64,000 nt of DNA from Lentisalinibacter salinarum (GCF_040706555.1 NZ_JAPDRH010000003.1:682001-746000), one strand, 5' to 3'. Shown: positions 1 to 9,229, numbered from the stretch's first letter. Program-made: numbers and translations. The notes: generated from the letters alone by a model not told the origin.

Positions 1-1103
1 AGCATGAACATCGGGCGGTCGGCCGCCGAGGCCTGGGATGCCGTCGCCAGACCGAAAGTCGAGAGGAAGCCTGCCCCGTCCGTGCGGGTCAGTGCCTCCG
101 GCGCCGGCCGGCCGCGATCGCCGGACGAGCCGCTGCCGTCACGGGCGAGATCCGCCATGGCCTGCCGCAGCCCGGCCATGACCTCGATCCCCGGCGGCAC
201 GGCCTGCAGCCCCGGCGCGGGCGCCTGGCCTGCCGACCCGTTCGCACCGGTCGCCGCAGGCAGGGACGGCTGGCCGTCTGTTGCGGTCAGCCCGGCGGAT
301 TGGCTCACGGCGGCGGCCTGGGCACTGGCCGCGCTATTGGCCGCCGCCACCGCGGCAGGCAATCCCTGCAGTCCGTGGAATCCCCGGGTTCCCGGTAGTC
401 CGGTGGAACCCGATCCGGCGAACCCCGCCGGAAGTGCGCCGCCCCATTCCGGTAGCCGGCCACCTGCTGGCAATGCGCTCGCCGGATCGGTGAGCGCGGG
501 ATTCACCGGACCATGCGGCGCACCCGCCGGCCCCGACGCGATCCGGCCGCCGACCAGGGAGGCCGCATCGAGGATGGTGGCAGACCCGTCCAGCGGCGGT
601 ACTACCAGACCGGTGCCCCCGGATCGTGCCTCGAGCGGCGCGGCCGGAAATTCCAGTTCGAGGTCGGGGAACAGGTCCGCCGGCAGCGGCGCGCCCCCGG
701 ACTCGACGGTTCCGTCCGCGCCGGCCGCGGCCTCCTCTGCGGCGATCCTGGTGGCGGTTATCCGGCTCGGGCTGCTGCCATCCAGCGGGATGCCGCCCGC
801 CTCGCCGCCGAGGCGGGCCGCGGCCTGCCCGAGCAACTGCCGGGTGGGGACCGCAGCCGGATCCCCGGCGTCGGCCGGGAACGGGTTCCCCGGGCTTCCG
901 TCCGGGGCATCCCCGGGCGGCAAGCGGTTGCCGACCGGGCGGAAGCCGTTTGCCGGCGAGCCGGGAGCGGCCGGGTCCGCCAGCGCCGGGATCCGGAAGG
1001 GCGTGCCGGCCGACCCATCGGCGGCCGCAGCGCGCAGTTTCACGGGGCCGGAGCCCGCCGCGAAGCCCTCACCGGGCCGCATGTTCAGCATGTTTTCGAT
1101 CAA
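1..1103 (-). CDS. fliK: FliK, flagellar hook-length control protein (N-terminal part, cut by window edge)
   Basis: The minus-strand frame stays open from about 1103 to the window edge and encodes a low-complexity Pro/Gly/Ala-rich protein, as is typical of the poorly conserved N-terminal half of FliK, the secreted ruler that switches export from hook to filament proteins. The conserved C-terminal domain would lie outside the window, so the call rests on composition and on position directly after fliJ. I prefer the TTG at 1103, giving MIENMLNM, because GGGAG lies seven bases upstream. The ATG at 1091 is the alternative but has poor ribosome-binding-site spacing. A consensus sigma-54 element at 1142-1156 gives the gene its own promoter, separate from fliEFGHIJ. 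Confidence 0.75.
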   Translation of the reverse strand, partial: MIENMLNMRPGEGFAAGSGPVKLRAAAADGSAGTPFRIPALADPAAPGSPANGFRPVGNRLPPGDAPDGSPGNPFPADAGDPAAVPTRQLLGQAAARLGGEAGGIPLDGSSPSRITATRIAAEEAAAGADGTVESGGAPLPADLFPDLELEFPAAPLEARSGGTGLVVPPLDGSATILDAASLVGGRIASGPAGAPHGPVNPALTDPASALPAGGRLPEWGGALPAGFAGSGSTGLPGTRGFHGLQGLPAAVAAANSAASAQAAAVSQSAGLTATDGQPSLPAATGANGSAGQAPAPGLQAVPPGIEVMAGLRQAMADLARDGSGSSGDRGRPAPEALTRTDGAGFLSTFGLATASQASAADRPMFM

Positions 1104-1141
1104 GGGACCGCTCCCGTCTTGTGTTATCCACCCGGACAGGA

Positions 1142-1156
1142 GCAAGAAGCGTGCCA
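1142..1156 (-). promoter_or_regulatory. Sigma-54 promoter of fliK
   Basis: The minus strand reads TGGCACG-CTTC-TTGC, with GG and GC exactly ten bases apart, an exact match to the -24/-12 consensus. Transcription would start near 1130, about 27 bases before the proposed fliK start. It lies immediately downstream of the fliJ stop codon. Confidence 0.85.
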
Positions 1157-1160
1157 GGGG

Positions 1161-1604
1161 CTAGTCTTCACCGAACACCTGGCGGGGCCGTGCCTCGGCA
1201 TCGACGGCCCGCTGCTCGCGACGCTCCTCTTCCCGGAGTTCGTTGCGCCGGTAGCGGTCGATGATGCGGTCCAGCGACTCCAGCCGTTGCCGCTTCACCT
1301 GCCATTGCCGGCGCAGATCGTCCCGCCGGCGGCGCCAGTCGGCGATGATGCCTTCCTGCATGACGATCGCCTGGTTCAGGCGGTCCAGGAACAGCCGGTA
1401 GTCGCGCCACCGGCTCGATCCCACGGCCTCGCGCTCCCGGCTCTTCGCCGCGTATTCCTCGCGGTGCGTCCTCAGCTCCTGCAGCCGGCCGATCTGCTCC
1501 TGGAGCGTGCGTTCGGCCCTGCCCATCTCGCGGGAGAGGTCCTGCTCCTCGGCACTGGCCACGTCATGCACGGGCTGCATGCGGGTGGAACGCTTGTTCG
1601 CCAT
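1161..1604 (-). CDS. fliJ: FliJ, flagellar export chaperone / ATPase stalk protein
   Basis: A 147-aa, highly charged, predicted coiled-coil protein (for example REMGRAERTLQEQIGRL and later Arg-rich heptads) that fits FliJ. FliJ is the central stalk of the FliH-FliI export ATPase and helps recycle export chaperones. The frame is open ten codons further upstream, but the ATG at 1604 (MANKRSTRM) has a GGAGG seven bases before it and is the better start. It begins one base past the end of fliI, so the two are translationally close in the fliEFGHIJ operon. FliJ is weakly conserved, so the assignment leans on gene order as well as coiled-coil character and length. Confidence 0.88.
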   Translation of the reverse strand: MANKRSTRMQPVHDVASAEEQDLSREMGRAERTLQEQIGRLQELRTHREEYAAKSREREAVGSSRWRDYRLFLDRLNQAIVMQEGIIADWRRRRDDLRRQWQVKRQRLESLDRIIDRYRRNELREEERREQRAVDAEARPRQVFGED

Positions 1605-1605
1605 A

Positions 1606-3030
1606 TCAGTTTCCTCCGTCGGCGGCGGCGGCATCGGCCGGCACCGGAACCGTACCGGTCGGCTCCGCCGGCAGCAGGTTGTCCAGCATCCTGAGGCTGG
1701 TCCCCATGTCCACGCGCTGCTCGAAGTCCTGGCGCAGGAACTCCATCATTGCCGGCCAGACGCCGATGGCCTCGTCCACCCGCCGGTCCGAGCCGCGCTG
1801 GTAGGCGCCCACCGCGATCAGGTCCCGGTTGTGCTGGTAGGTGGCATAGATCTGGCGGAAACGGCTGACCTGGGCCAGCTGGTCCTTCGGCGTGATCTGG
1901 TGCATCGCGCGGCTCACCGAGGCCTCGACGTCGATGGCCGGATACAGGCCGGATTCCGCGAGCTGGCGGGAGAGCACGATGTGGCCGTCCAGGATCGCCC
2001 GCGCCGCGTCGGCGATGGGGTCATTGTGGTCGTCGCCTTCGGTCAGCACGGTGTAGAGCGCCGTGATGGAGCCCTCGCCGCTCGCACCGTTGCCGGCGCG
2101 CTCGACCAGCTGCGGCAGCTTGGCAAAGACCGACGGCGGATAGCCCTTGGTGGCGGGCGGCTCGCCGATGGCGAGCGCGATCTCACGCTGCGCCTGGGCG
2201 AAGCGGGTCAGCGAGTCCATGAGCAGCAGCACCTGCAGCCCCTGGTCACGGAAGTACTCCGCGATGGCGGTACAGAGCCAGGCGCCGTGCAGGCGCATGA
2301 GCGGCGTGTCGTCCGCGGGCGTCGCCACGACGACCGAGCGGGCCAGGCCCTCTTCGCCCAGCGTGGAGTCCACGAACTCCTTCACCTCGCGGCCCCGCTC
2401 GCCGATCATGCCGACCACCACCACGTCGGCGTTGGTGTAGCGGGTCATCATGCCGAGCAGCATGCTCTTGCCGACACCGCTGCCGGCGAACAGGCCCATG
2501 CGCTGGCCGCGTCCCACGGTCAGCAACGCGTTGATGGAGCGCACGCCCACGTCGAGCGGCTCCGTGATCCGGCGGCGCTCCAGCGGATTCATGCGGGCGC
2601 CGGTCAGCGGCACGCGGTCGCTCGCCCGCGGCGCCGGGAGCCCGTCCAGGGGACGGCCGCGACCGTCGAGGACCCGGCCGAGCAGCTCCGTGCCCGCCGC
2701 CACTTCCCGCACGCCCGGCGAGGGGATCACCCGCGCGTCGGGAGCGATGCCGTGGATGTGGCCGGTCGGCATCAGGTAGAGACTCTCGCCCGCGAACCCC
2801 ACCACCTCCGTCTCGACGGTATGGCCGTCCAGCGAGACCACGTCGCAGCGGCCGCCTACCGCGGCCTGACAGCCCTCCGCCTCCAGCGTGAGGCCCACCG
2901 TGCGCCGCAGCGTCCCCTCCACCACCATCGACGGCGCGTTCTCGATGCGGCCCTGGTAGTGGCGCAGGCGCTCGGCCCAGCGGGCGGATCGGTTCGCCGA
3001 CGGTACCGCCGTGCCGACGCCGCCGCTCAT
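1606..3030 (-). CDS. fliI: FliI, flagellum-specific export ATPase
   Basis: A 474-aa F1-ATPase-beta-like protein. The Walker A motif GSGVGKS is at residues 183-189, followed by the Walker B stretch LLLMDSLTRFAQAQREIALA that is diagnostic of the FliI/YscN family. FliI hydrolyses ATP as a hexamer at the cytoplasmic face of the export gate and primes substrates for export with FliH and FliJ. Length matches the family. Its ATG overlaps the fliH stop by four bases (ATGA), which indicates coupled translation. No anomalies are seen. Confidence 0.97.
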   Translation of the reverse strand: MSGGVGTAVPSANRSARWAERLRHYQGRIENAPSMVVEGTLRRTVGLTLEAEGCQAAVGGRCDVVSLDGHTVETEVVGFAGESLYLMPTGHIHGIAPDARVIPSPGVREVAAGTELLGRVLDGRGRPLDGLPAPRASDRVPLTGARMNPLERRRITEPLDVGVRSINALLTVGRGQRMGLFAGSGVGKSMLLGMMTRYTNADVVVVGMIGERGREVKEFVDSTLGEEGLARSVVVATPADDTPLMRLHGAWLCTAIAEYFRDQGLQVLLLMDSLTRFAQAQREIALAIGEPPATKGYPPSVFAKLPQLVERAGNGASGEGSITALYTVLTEGDDHNDPIADAARAILDGHIVLSRQLAESGLYPAIDVEASVSRAMHQITPKDQLAQVSRFRQIYATYQHNRDLIAVGAYQRGSDRRVDEAIGVWPAMMEFLRQDFEQRVDMGTSLRMLDNLLPAEPTGTVPVPADAAAADGGN

Positions 3031-3611
3031 GTGCGCTCATCCTCGATCAGGCCCGCCAGCGTGCGGTTCAGGCGGCTCTCCACCGTGGCGTCGATGCGGG
3101 ATTTATCGGCCTTCACCAGGCAGCCGCCGCGGGTCACCAGCGGGTCCTCTGTGAGCCGCCAGGGACGCTCTTCCTCTGCAACCGTCAGCGCCTCGCGCAC
3201 CAGCGCCGCGTCCTCCGGATGCAACTGCACCTCGATGCTGCGACTGGCCACCGGCAGCATGCGCAGCGCGTCCCGGACCACCCCGATGACGTGGCCGGGA
3301 TCACTCTGCAGCTCCCGGCGCAGCAGCTGACGCACGGCCAGCGTCACCAGCCGCAGCACCTGCTGCTCCACCTCGTCGTCGAGTTCCTCGAAGGGCTTGC
3401 ACAGCGCGCCGAGCAGTGACTGCAGCCTGGCCGCGCGCTCGCCGACCTCGTCGGCACCGGCCTGCAGGCCTTCCTCGTAACCCTGGCGCCAGGCCTCCTC
3501 GTAGGCCTCCCGCTGCAGGGTCTCCAGCCGGCTGGCCGTGACCAGTCCCTCGTCGCCGATATCGGGCTGCTGCCAGCGGGTGGCCGCCTTGTCGGTGGCG
3601 GACTCAGACAT
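3027..3611 (-). CDS. fliH: FliH, regulator/stator of the flagellar export ATPase
   Basis: A 194-aa acidic protein with an N-terminal segment containing the Gly-spaced pattern EEAWRQGYEEGLQAGADE, a FliH hallmark GxxxG-type repeat, then a C-terminal domain related to the V-type ATPase E subunit (VRDALRMLPVASRSIEVQLHPED). FliH dimers bind FliI, hold it off until docking at FliN, and form the peripheral stalk. The gene overlaps fliG at its start by eight bases and fliI at its end by four. Confidence 0.93.
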   Translation of the reverse strand: MSESATDKAATRWQQPDIGDEGLVTASRLETLQREAYEEAWRQGYEEGLQAGADEVGERAARLQSLLGALCKPFEELDDEVEQQVLRLVTLAVRQLLRRELQSDPGHVIGVVRDALRMLPVASRSIEVQLHPEDAALVREALTVAEEERPWRLTEDPLVTRGGCLVKADKSRIDATVESRLNRTLAGLIEDERT

Positions 3612-4608
3612 ACTCCTCTCCGCTGGTGCCGAGATCGAGGTCGCCGGCGTCGGCCATGCGGCGTGCGACCGTGAGGATCTCGCGCTGGGCGGTCTCGACT
3701 TCGCTCACGCGCACCGGACCCTTCACCTCCAGGTCCTCGCGCAACAGCTGGGCGGCGCGCTTCGACATGTTGCCGAAGATCTTGTCCTGCATGGCCTGGT
3801 CCGTGCCCTTCAGCGCCAGCACCAGCAGGTCGTTGGACACCTCGCGCAGCAGCGCCTGTATCCCCCGGTCGTCCACCGAAAGCAGGCTCTCGAACATGAA
3901 CATCTTCTCCGAGATGCGCTGACCCAGGGATTCGCTCTGCTCGTTGATGTAGCCCAGGATGGAATCGCCGTCCTGAGGCGTCAGTGCGTTCAGGATGTCG
4001 GCCGCCACCTTGTCGCCACCGATCTTCGCGGTGGCCGTGCGCTCGCCCATGTTCGCCTTCTTCTCGATCAGTGCCTCGATCTCGGCCAGCGCGCTCTGCT
4101 GGACGTCGTCGAGCTTGGCCACCCGCATGACGACCTCGCTGCGGATCTCCTCGGGCAGCAGCTCCACCACGTGGGCGGCCTGGTCCGCGTCGAGATACGC
4201 CAGCACGATGGCGATGATCTGGGGGTGCTCGTCGGAGATCATCTCAGCCACCGACTCCGAGCTCATCCACTTCAGCGCCTCGAGCCCGCTCGCGTCCTCG
4301 CCGATGAGGATGCGGTCGATGAACGCGTCGGCCTTGGACTCGCCGAAGGCATTCACGAGCACCTTGCGGATGTAGGCCTCGGTGCCGACGCCGAGGGACG
4401 TCTCCTCTTCGACGACGGAGACGAAGTGGTTCAGCACATTGTCCGCGGCGTCTCTGGAGACGTCCTTCATCTGCGCCATGGCCACACCCAGGCGCTGCAC
4501 CTCCCGGGCGCTCATGTGCTTCAGCACCTGGGAGGCCTCGGCCTCGCCCAGGGTCATCAGCAGGACGGCGGCGCGCTCGGTCCCGGAGTAATTCGGTTGC
4601 TCAGACAT
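3604..4608 (-). CDS. fliG: FliG, flagellar motor switch protein
   Basis: A 334-aa protein with all three FliG domains: the N-terminal FliF-binding domain (GTERAAVLLMTLGE), the middle domain with the EHPQ motif (SDEHPQIIAIVLAYL) that contacts FliM, and the C-terminal torque domain with the charged helix (REDLEVKGPVRVSEVE) that faces the stator. It forms the rotor part of the C-ring and sets rotation direction. Length is normal. It overlaps fliF and fliH by eight bases at each end, as expected of a tightly coupled operon. Confidence 0.98.
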   Translation of the reverse strand: MSEQPNYSGTERAAVLLMTLGEAEASQVLKHMSAREVQRLGVAMAQMKDVSRDAADNVLNHFVSVVEEETSLGVGTEAYIRKVLVNAFGESKADAFIDRILIGEDASGLEALKWMSSESVAEMISDEHPQIIAIVLAYLDADQAAHVVELLPEEIRSEVVMRVAKLDDVQQSALAEIEALIEKKANMGERTATAKIGGDKVAADILNALTPQDGDSILGYINEQSESLGQRISEKMFMFESLLSVDDRGIQALLREVSNDLLVLALKGTDQAMQDKIFGNMSKRAAQLLREDLEVKGPVRVSEVETAQREILTVARRMADAGDLDLGTSGEEYV

Positions 4609-6241
4609 CCTCTGCTACCCATTTCTTCACGACCTGGGCGACGCGCCCCGGGTCATAGGTGGTGATATTTCTCGCCGCGGCGATCTTCTGCTCGTAGCTC
4701 AGCTGCGGCTGGTGTTGCTGCGCGGGGGCGCCGAGGGCACCCGCGCCTCCCGCGGCGGCGAGCTGGGGCGTCGACTGCTGGTGGCTCTGCACGATGCCGC
4801 GCAACATCGGGCGCAGGACGCCGAAGCCCAGGGCGAGCACCAGCAGCGCGCCCAGCACCTGACGGCCGATCGCGAGCACCTGGGGCTGCTGCCAGATCGG
4901 CGGGCCATCCGGCTCCGCGACTTCCGGGGCCGGCTGGAACGGCGCGTTGATCAGCTGCACCGAGTCACCGCGCGCCTCGTCGAAGCCGACGGCCTCCTTC
5001 ACCAGCGCGGTCATGCGGGCGATGTCCTGTTCGCCGAGGCTGGCGGCGCCGGCGGACTCGCCGTCTCCGGCTCCCTCGGCAGCGGCGCCGGCCGCGGCAA
5101 CGTCGTCGATCAGCACGGCGACGGACAGGCGGCGGATGGCACCCGTGGGCGCGATCACCCGGCTCACCGTCTTGTCCACCTCGAAGTTGCGCGTGGCCTC
5201 GCGCGAGGTATTCACGGCGCTGGCGGCCGCGGCCTCGCCTTCCTGCGGCGCCACGCCGCCGGCCTCGGGCGGCTGGTTGCTGAGCGCCCCCGGGATGCCC
5301 TGGGCCGCGTCGGAGCCGCCGCTGCGCTGGCGCTCGCTGACGGTCTCGCTGCGCACCACCGTGCTCTCGGGGTCGTAGTTCTCGCGGGTCTCCTCCTTCA
5401 CCGTGAAGTCGATGTCGGCGACCACCTGGGCGCGGACGTTGCCGGCACCGACCAGCGGCGTAAGGAGGTCGACGATGCGCTCACGGTAGCTCTGCTCGAC
5501 CGTGCGCGTGTGCTCGAACTGCGCCGCGGTCAGCGCATAGCCGTTGCGCTCGCCGTTCGAGCTCAGCATGCGGCCGTGCTGATCTATGAGCGTGACGTCC
5601 TTCGTCATCAGGTTGGGCACGCTGGAGGCCACGAGGTGCACGATGGCATCCGCCTGCTCGGGTTCGAGCTGGCGTCCGCCGTAGAGGCTCAGCATCACCG
5701 AGGCGCTCGCGCCTTCCCGGTCACGCACGAACGCGGTCTGCTTCGGCATGGCGAGATGCACGCGGGCTTCCTGCACCGAACGCACGTTGCGGATGGTGCG
5801 GGCCAGCTCCGTCTCCAGTGCGTGCTGATAGCGGGCGTTCTCCATGAACTGACTGACGCCGAAGCCCTGGGGCTCCTTGATCATCTCCAGGCCCATGCCC
5901 GTGCCTTCCGGCAGTCCGTTCGCCGCCAGCTCGAGGCGGGCGTCGTGTACCCGCGCGTCCGGCACCATCACCGCACCCGTGCCCGGATCCAGCCGGAAGT
6001 CGATGCCGGCCGTGCGCAGGGCCTCCACCACCTGGCTCCTGTCGCGCTCGGCCAGGTCGCCGTACAGCTGGGTGTAGGCCGGCGACTGCGACCACAGGAA
6101 CAGGGCGATGCCGATGGCCACGCTGCCCGCGACGCCCACCAGCAGCAGCACCTGGCGCACGGCGGGTATGCGCATCACGCCCGCGAAGTCCAGGTGCGAG
6201 GCCGCGGCGAAGCGATTCTCGATCGGAGGATTATTTTCCAT
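4601..6241 (-). CDS. fliF: FliF, flagellar MS-ring protein
   Basis: A 546-aa membrane protein. There is an N-terminal transmembrane segment (VLLLVGVAGSVAIGIALFLW) at about residues 31-50, the YscJ/FliF ring-building domain after it (TELARTIRNVRSVQEARVHLAMP), a low-complexity periplasmic stretch, a second membrane segment near 455-480 (VLGALLVLALGFGVLRPML) and a short cytoplasmic tail ending VVKKWVAEDV that binds FliG. FliF is the base on which the flagellum assembles. The middle insertion is Gly/Ala/Glu-rich, common in GC-rich relatives. Confidence 0.97.
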   Translation of the reverse strand: MENNPPIENRFAAASHLDFAGVMRIPAVRQVLLLVGVAGSVAIGIALFLWSQSPAYTQLYGDLAERDRSQVVEALRTAGIDFRLDPGTGAVMVPDARVHDARLELAANGLPEGTGMGLEMIKEPQGFGVSQFMENARYQHALETELARTIRNVRSVQEARVHLAMPKQTAFVRDREGASASVMLSLYGGRQLEPEQADAIVHLVASSVPNLMTKDVTLIDQHGRMLSSNGERNGYALTAAQFEHTRTVEQSYRERIVDLLTPLVGAGNVRAQVVADIDFTVKEETRENYDPESTVVRSETVSERQRSGGSDAAQGIPGALSNQPPEAGGVAPQEGEAAAASAVNTSREATRNFEVDKTVSRVIAPTGAIRRLSVAVLIDDVAAAGAAAEGAGDGESAGAASLGEQDIARMTALVKEAVGFDEARGDSVQLINAPFQPAPEVAEPDGPPIWQQPQVLAIGRQVLGALLVLALGFGVLRPMLRGIVQSHQQSTPQLAAAGGAGALGAPAQQHQPQLSYEQKIAAARNITTYDPGRVAQVVKKWVAEDV

Positions 6242-6271
6242 AGGGCTTTACCGTCAACACCAGTGTCAATC

Positions 6272-6589
6272 TCACACCGGCATGTTCATGATGTCCTGGT
6301 AGGCGCTGACCAGCTTGTTGCGTACCTCGGTCACCGCCTGGAAAGCCAGCCCGGACTTCTGCCGGGCGAGCATGACGTCGACGAGGCTCGTGTTCGGATC
6401 GCCGGCCTCGAAGCGCGCGGCCAGGTCGCCGGACTCCTTCTGTGCCTCGTTGACCGACTTCAGCGTGTCCTGCAGGACGTCGCCGAATTCGGGACGATCG
6501 GTCGGCGGCGGCTGCACGGACTCGGGCTGCAGCCCCGGGCTCATCGCACGGATCTGTTCCAGCAGTTGTTCGGGTCGGATCGCATTCAT
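6272..6589 (-). CDS. fliE: FliE, hook-basal body protein
   Basis: A 105-aa protein with the FliE C-terminal pattern (LVDVMLARQKSGLAFQAVTEVRNKLVSAYQDIMNMPV). FliE joins the MS ring to the proximal rod and is the first axial protein exported. It opens the fliEFGHIJ run, 34 bases after the fleR stop. I looked for a sigma-54 element directly in front of it and did not find one, so it may be read from the fleSR promoter or from a promoter inside fleR. Confidence 0.95.
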   Translation of the reverse strand: MNAIRPEQLLEQIRAMSPGLQPESVQPPPTDRPEFGDVLQDTLKSVNEAQKESGDLAARFEAGDPNTSLVDVMLARQKSGLAFQAVTEVRNKLVSAYQDIMNMPV

Positions 6590-6623
6590 GGCTCGCTACC
6601 TGTGACTGTTGCGGCGGCCGCGC

Positions 6624-7985
6624 TCACGCGACCTCCCGGTTTCCATGGCCGTTGCCGCCGGGGACGTCGACCCCGGTCTCGCGCATCTTCGCCAGCTTGT
6701 AGCGCAGCGTCCTCGCGCTGATGCCGAGGCGCTCGGCGGCGAACTTGCGGCTGCCGTCGCCCTCGCGCAGCGCTTCCAGGATCAGCTGCTGCTCGCGCTG
6801 CCAGAGGTCGTCCTGCAGATCCCCGTCGGCGCCGCCGCCGGGCGCGGCGATGTGCCCGCCGTCCTCGAAAATCAGATCGTCCGCGTCGATCGTGTCGGCC
6901 GCCGCCATGATCAGGGTGCGCTGCACCAGGTTCTCGAGCTCGCGCACGTTGCCGGGCCAGTGGTGGCCGGCCAGCTTCTGCTCTGCTGCGGGGGTCAGCG
7001 CGGGCACGGTGCGCATTCCGCCCGCATAGTTTTCCAGGGCGTTCGCCACCAGCGGCAGGATGTCGCCCCGGCGCTCGCGCAGCGGCGGGATGTTCAGCGG
7101 GAAGACGTTCAGGCGATAAAACAGGTCCTCGCGGAAACGCCCCTCCTGCACCTGGGAGCGCAGATCCCGGTTGGTGGTCGCGAGCACCCGCACGTCCAGC
7201 GGGATAGTGCGCCGGCCGCCGATCCGCTCGACCTCGCGTTCCTGCAGCACGCGCAGGAGCTTCGCCTGCAGGCCCAGGGCCATCTCGGAGATCTCGTCCA
7301 GCAGCAGCGTGCCGCCCTGGGCCTGCTCGAACTTGCCCGGGCTCGCACTGGTGGCACCGGTGAAAGCGCCCTTCTCGTGGCCGAACAGGACCGCCTCCAG
7401 CATGTTCTCGGGGATGGCGGCGCAGTTGATGGCCACGAATGGCGCCTCCGCCCGCGGCGAGCACCTGTGGATATAGCGGGCGAACACTTCCTTGCCCGTG
7501 CCGCTCTCGCCGCTGATGGTCACCGTGGCCTCGCTGGCGGCGACGCGCTCGGCTACCTTCAGCAGCACCCGTGTCGTCGGATCGCCGGCCACCGGGCCGT
7601 TGCCGCCCGGCGTCGCGCGGACGTGGCGGCCGACTGTCTCGACCAGTTCCCGCGCCTCGAACGGCTTCACCATGTAGTAGGCCGCACCGAGGCGCATGGC
7701 CTCGACCGCTTTCTCGATGGTGCCGTAGGCCGTCATCAGCACTACCGGCAGGCTGGCGTGACGACGCCGCAGCGCCTCCAGCAGCGCCACTCCGTCCATC
7801 GGTTCCATCTGGACGTCGCTGACCACCAGGTCGACGGTTTCGAGTTCGAGCAGCGTGAGCGCGCTTTCGCCGCAATCGGCCGTGATGACGTCGTGGCCGG
7901 CCGTCTCCAGCGTCGCCGTCAGCGCCTCGCACAGATCGGCATCGTCCTCGACGATCATTACACGGGTCACACGGGATTCGCTCAT
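6624..7985 (-). CDS. fleR: FleR (FlrC), sigma-54-dependent flagellar response regulator
   Basis: A 453-aa NtrC-type regulator. The receiver domain (residues about 7-120) has the acidic pocket EDD at 13-15, the phospho-acceptor Asp57 (VVSDVQMEPMDG) and Lys in YYMVKPF. The AAA+ domain has Walker A GESGTGKE, the sigma-54 contact loop GAFTGA, and the sensor/Arg-finger region FREDLFYRLNVFP. A Fis-type helix-turn-helix ends the protein (KFAAERLGISARTLRYKLAKM). With FleS it activates class III basal body and hook genes at sigma-54 promoters. The start codon overlaps the fleS stop (ATGA), so kinase and regulator are co-translated. Confidence 0.95.
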   Translation of the reverse strand: MSESRVTRVMIVEDDADLCEALTATLETAGHDVITADCGESALTLLELETVDLVVSDVQMEPMDGVALLEALRRRHASLPVVLMTAYGTIEKAVEAMRLGAAYYMVKPFEARELVETVGRHVRATPGGNGPVAGDPTTRVLLKVAERVAASEATVTISGESGTGKEVFARYIHRCSPRAEAPFVAINCAAIPENMLEAVLFGHEKGAFTGATSASPGKFEQAQGGTLLLDEISEMALGLQAKLLRVLQEREVERIGGRRTIPLDVRVLATTNRDLRSQVQEGRFREDLFYRLNVFPLNIPPLRERRGDILPLVANALENYAGGMRTVPALTPAAEQKLAGHHWPGNVRELENLVQRTLIMAAADTIDADDLIFEDGGHIAAPGGGADGDLQDDLWQREQQLILEALREGDGSRKFAAERLGISARTLRYKLAKMRETGVDVPGGNGHGNREVA

Positions 7986-9229
7986 GGGTGGCTCCTGAAC
8001 TCAGTATGGCGGCGTGCGCCGACCGCGGCCGCCTCGCTCGCCCGGGCGAAGGCCGTCCGGCTCGCGAGCAGCGGCTGACCGGCCACAGCGGGCAGGCGCA
8101 GCAGGAAGGTGGCCCCGTCGCCGTGGTTCTCCACCGAGACGCTGCCGCCGTGGGCACCTGCGACCGAGCGGACCACGGCCAGGCCGAGCCCGGTGCCCTG
8201 ACGGCGGGTCGTGAAGAACGGCTCGAAGATGCGGTCCCGAACGGCCTCGTCGACGCCGGGCCCGTTGTCCGTCACGGTGAGCCAGATCTCGCCGGCGTCC
8301 GTGCGCGCGGCGCCCAGTTCCACCCGCGCCGCGTCGCCGGCCATCTGCAGGGCGTTCTGTACGAGGTTGGTGAGCGCGCCCGCCAGTGCGGGCCGATTGC
8401 CGCTCATCGTGAGCCCCGGCTCGGCCATCACCACCGTTACCATGGCTGCCGCGGCATCGCCGGACGCATGCGGCGCTGCGGCCTCGGCCACGTCCTCCAG
8501 AAGCCCGGCCACGGGGAATTGCTCGGCCGTGCCGCGGCCGCCGCCGGCGAACACCACCATGTCGTTGATCATCTGCTCGAGTTCGCGCAGCTTGGCGATG
8601 GCACGGCCGGCGAACCGACGCGTCAGCGCGGGCTCGGTGGCACCCTGCTCCATCTGGGAGACGTACAGCAGCGCCGAGGCAAGCGGCGTGCGGATCTGGT
8701 GCGCGAGACGCGCGGTCATCTCGCCCATGCTGGAGAGCCGGCTCTGGCGCTCGGCCGTCTCCTGCAGCCGGCGGGTCTCGGTCACGTCGGTGAGCAGCAG
8801 GATCTCGCCCGGCTCCGGGTCGAGCGGGCGGCGGGACAGCGCCAGCCAGCGTCCGTCGGGCAGCCGGAGCTCGCCGGTCGAATCGCGTACCGCGCCGAAT
8901 TCCCGGTCGACGACCTCGGCCCAGGTCAGCCCGATCAGGGGGCGGCCCAGCACCTCGACGGCGCGGTTGTTGCACTCGACGATAATGCCGTCGCCGTCCA
9001 GCACGATCACCGCGCCCGGCAGTGATTCGAGCAGCAGCGCCAGCCGGTTGCCGAGGCGCTCCTTCTCCAGCAGCTGCTCCACGCGCTCGGAGCGCGCCTC
9101 GGCGAGCTGCCGGTTGAGCTTCAGCACCTCGCGCTGCAGGGCAGCGTAGACCGCCTCGAGACCGGCGCGGCGCGCATCCGCGGCTGCGTCGGTCTCGGGT
9201 CCGGCACTGGCTTTGGCTTCACTCGTCAA
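7982..9229 (-). CDS. fleS: FleS (FlrB), flagellar sensor histidine kinase
   Basis: A 415-aa soluble kinase with no membrane segment. An N-terminal coiled coil (residues 20-65) leads into a PAS domain (ESLPGAVIVLDGDGIIVECNNRA), then the H-box ARLAHQIRTPLAS with His177, the N-box LVQNALQMAGD, the G1 box TDNGPGV, and the G2 box GTGLGLAVV of the ATPase domain. This is the cytoplasmic FleS/FlrB architecture, which phosphorylates FleR probably in response to an early flagellar assembly checkpoint. A consensus sigma-54 promoter sits about 115 bases upstream, as expected for a FleQ-activated class II gene. Confidence 0.94.
   Translation of the reverse strand: MTSEAKASAGPETDAAADARRAGLEAVYAALQREVLKLNRQLAEARSERVEQLLEKERLGNRLALLLESLPGAVIVLDGDGIIVECNNRAVEVLGRPLIGLTWAEVVDREFGAVRDSTGELRLPDGRWLALSRRPLDPEPGEILLLTDVTETRRLQETAERQSRLSSMGEMTARLAHQIRTPLASALLYVSQMEQGATEPALTRRFAGRAIAKLRELEQMINDMVVFAGGGRGTAEQFPVAGLLEDVAEAAAPHASGDAAAAMVTVVMAEPGLTMSGNRPALAGALTNLVQNALQMAGDAARVELGAARTDAGEIWLTVTDNGPGVDEAVRDRIFEPFFTTRRQGTGLGLAVVRSVAGAHGGSVSVENHGDGATFLLRLPAVAGQPLLASRTAFARASEAAAVGARRHTEFRSHP

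Noticed and set aside
4..1164. Plus-strand open frame of 386 codons at the left edge
   Set aside because: It is Pro/Ser/Ala-rich with no motif and is antisense to the fliK frame, which has a start, a ribosome-binding site and a sigma-54 promoter. High GC makes long spurious frames.
6590..6700. A sigma-54 promoter directly before fliE
   Set aside because: I searched for GG-N10-GC on the minus strand and found no acceptable match, although one exists in related species.
4712..6721. Plus-strand open frame of 669 codons across fliF and fliE
   Set aside because: It is antisense to two unmistakable flagellar genes, and its composition (Arg/His/Val/Gln-rich) is that of a shadow frame.
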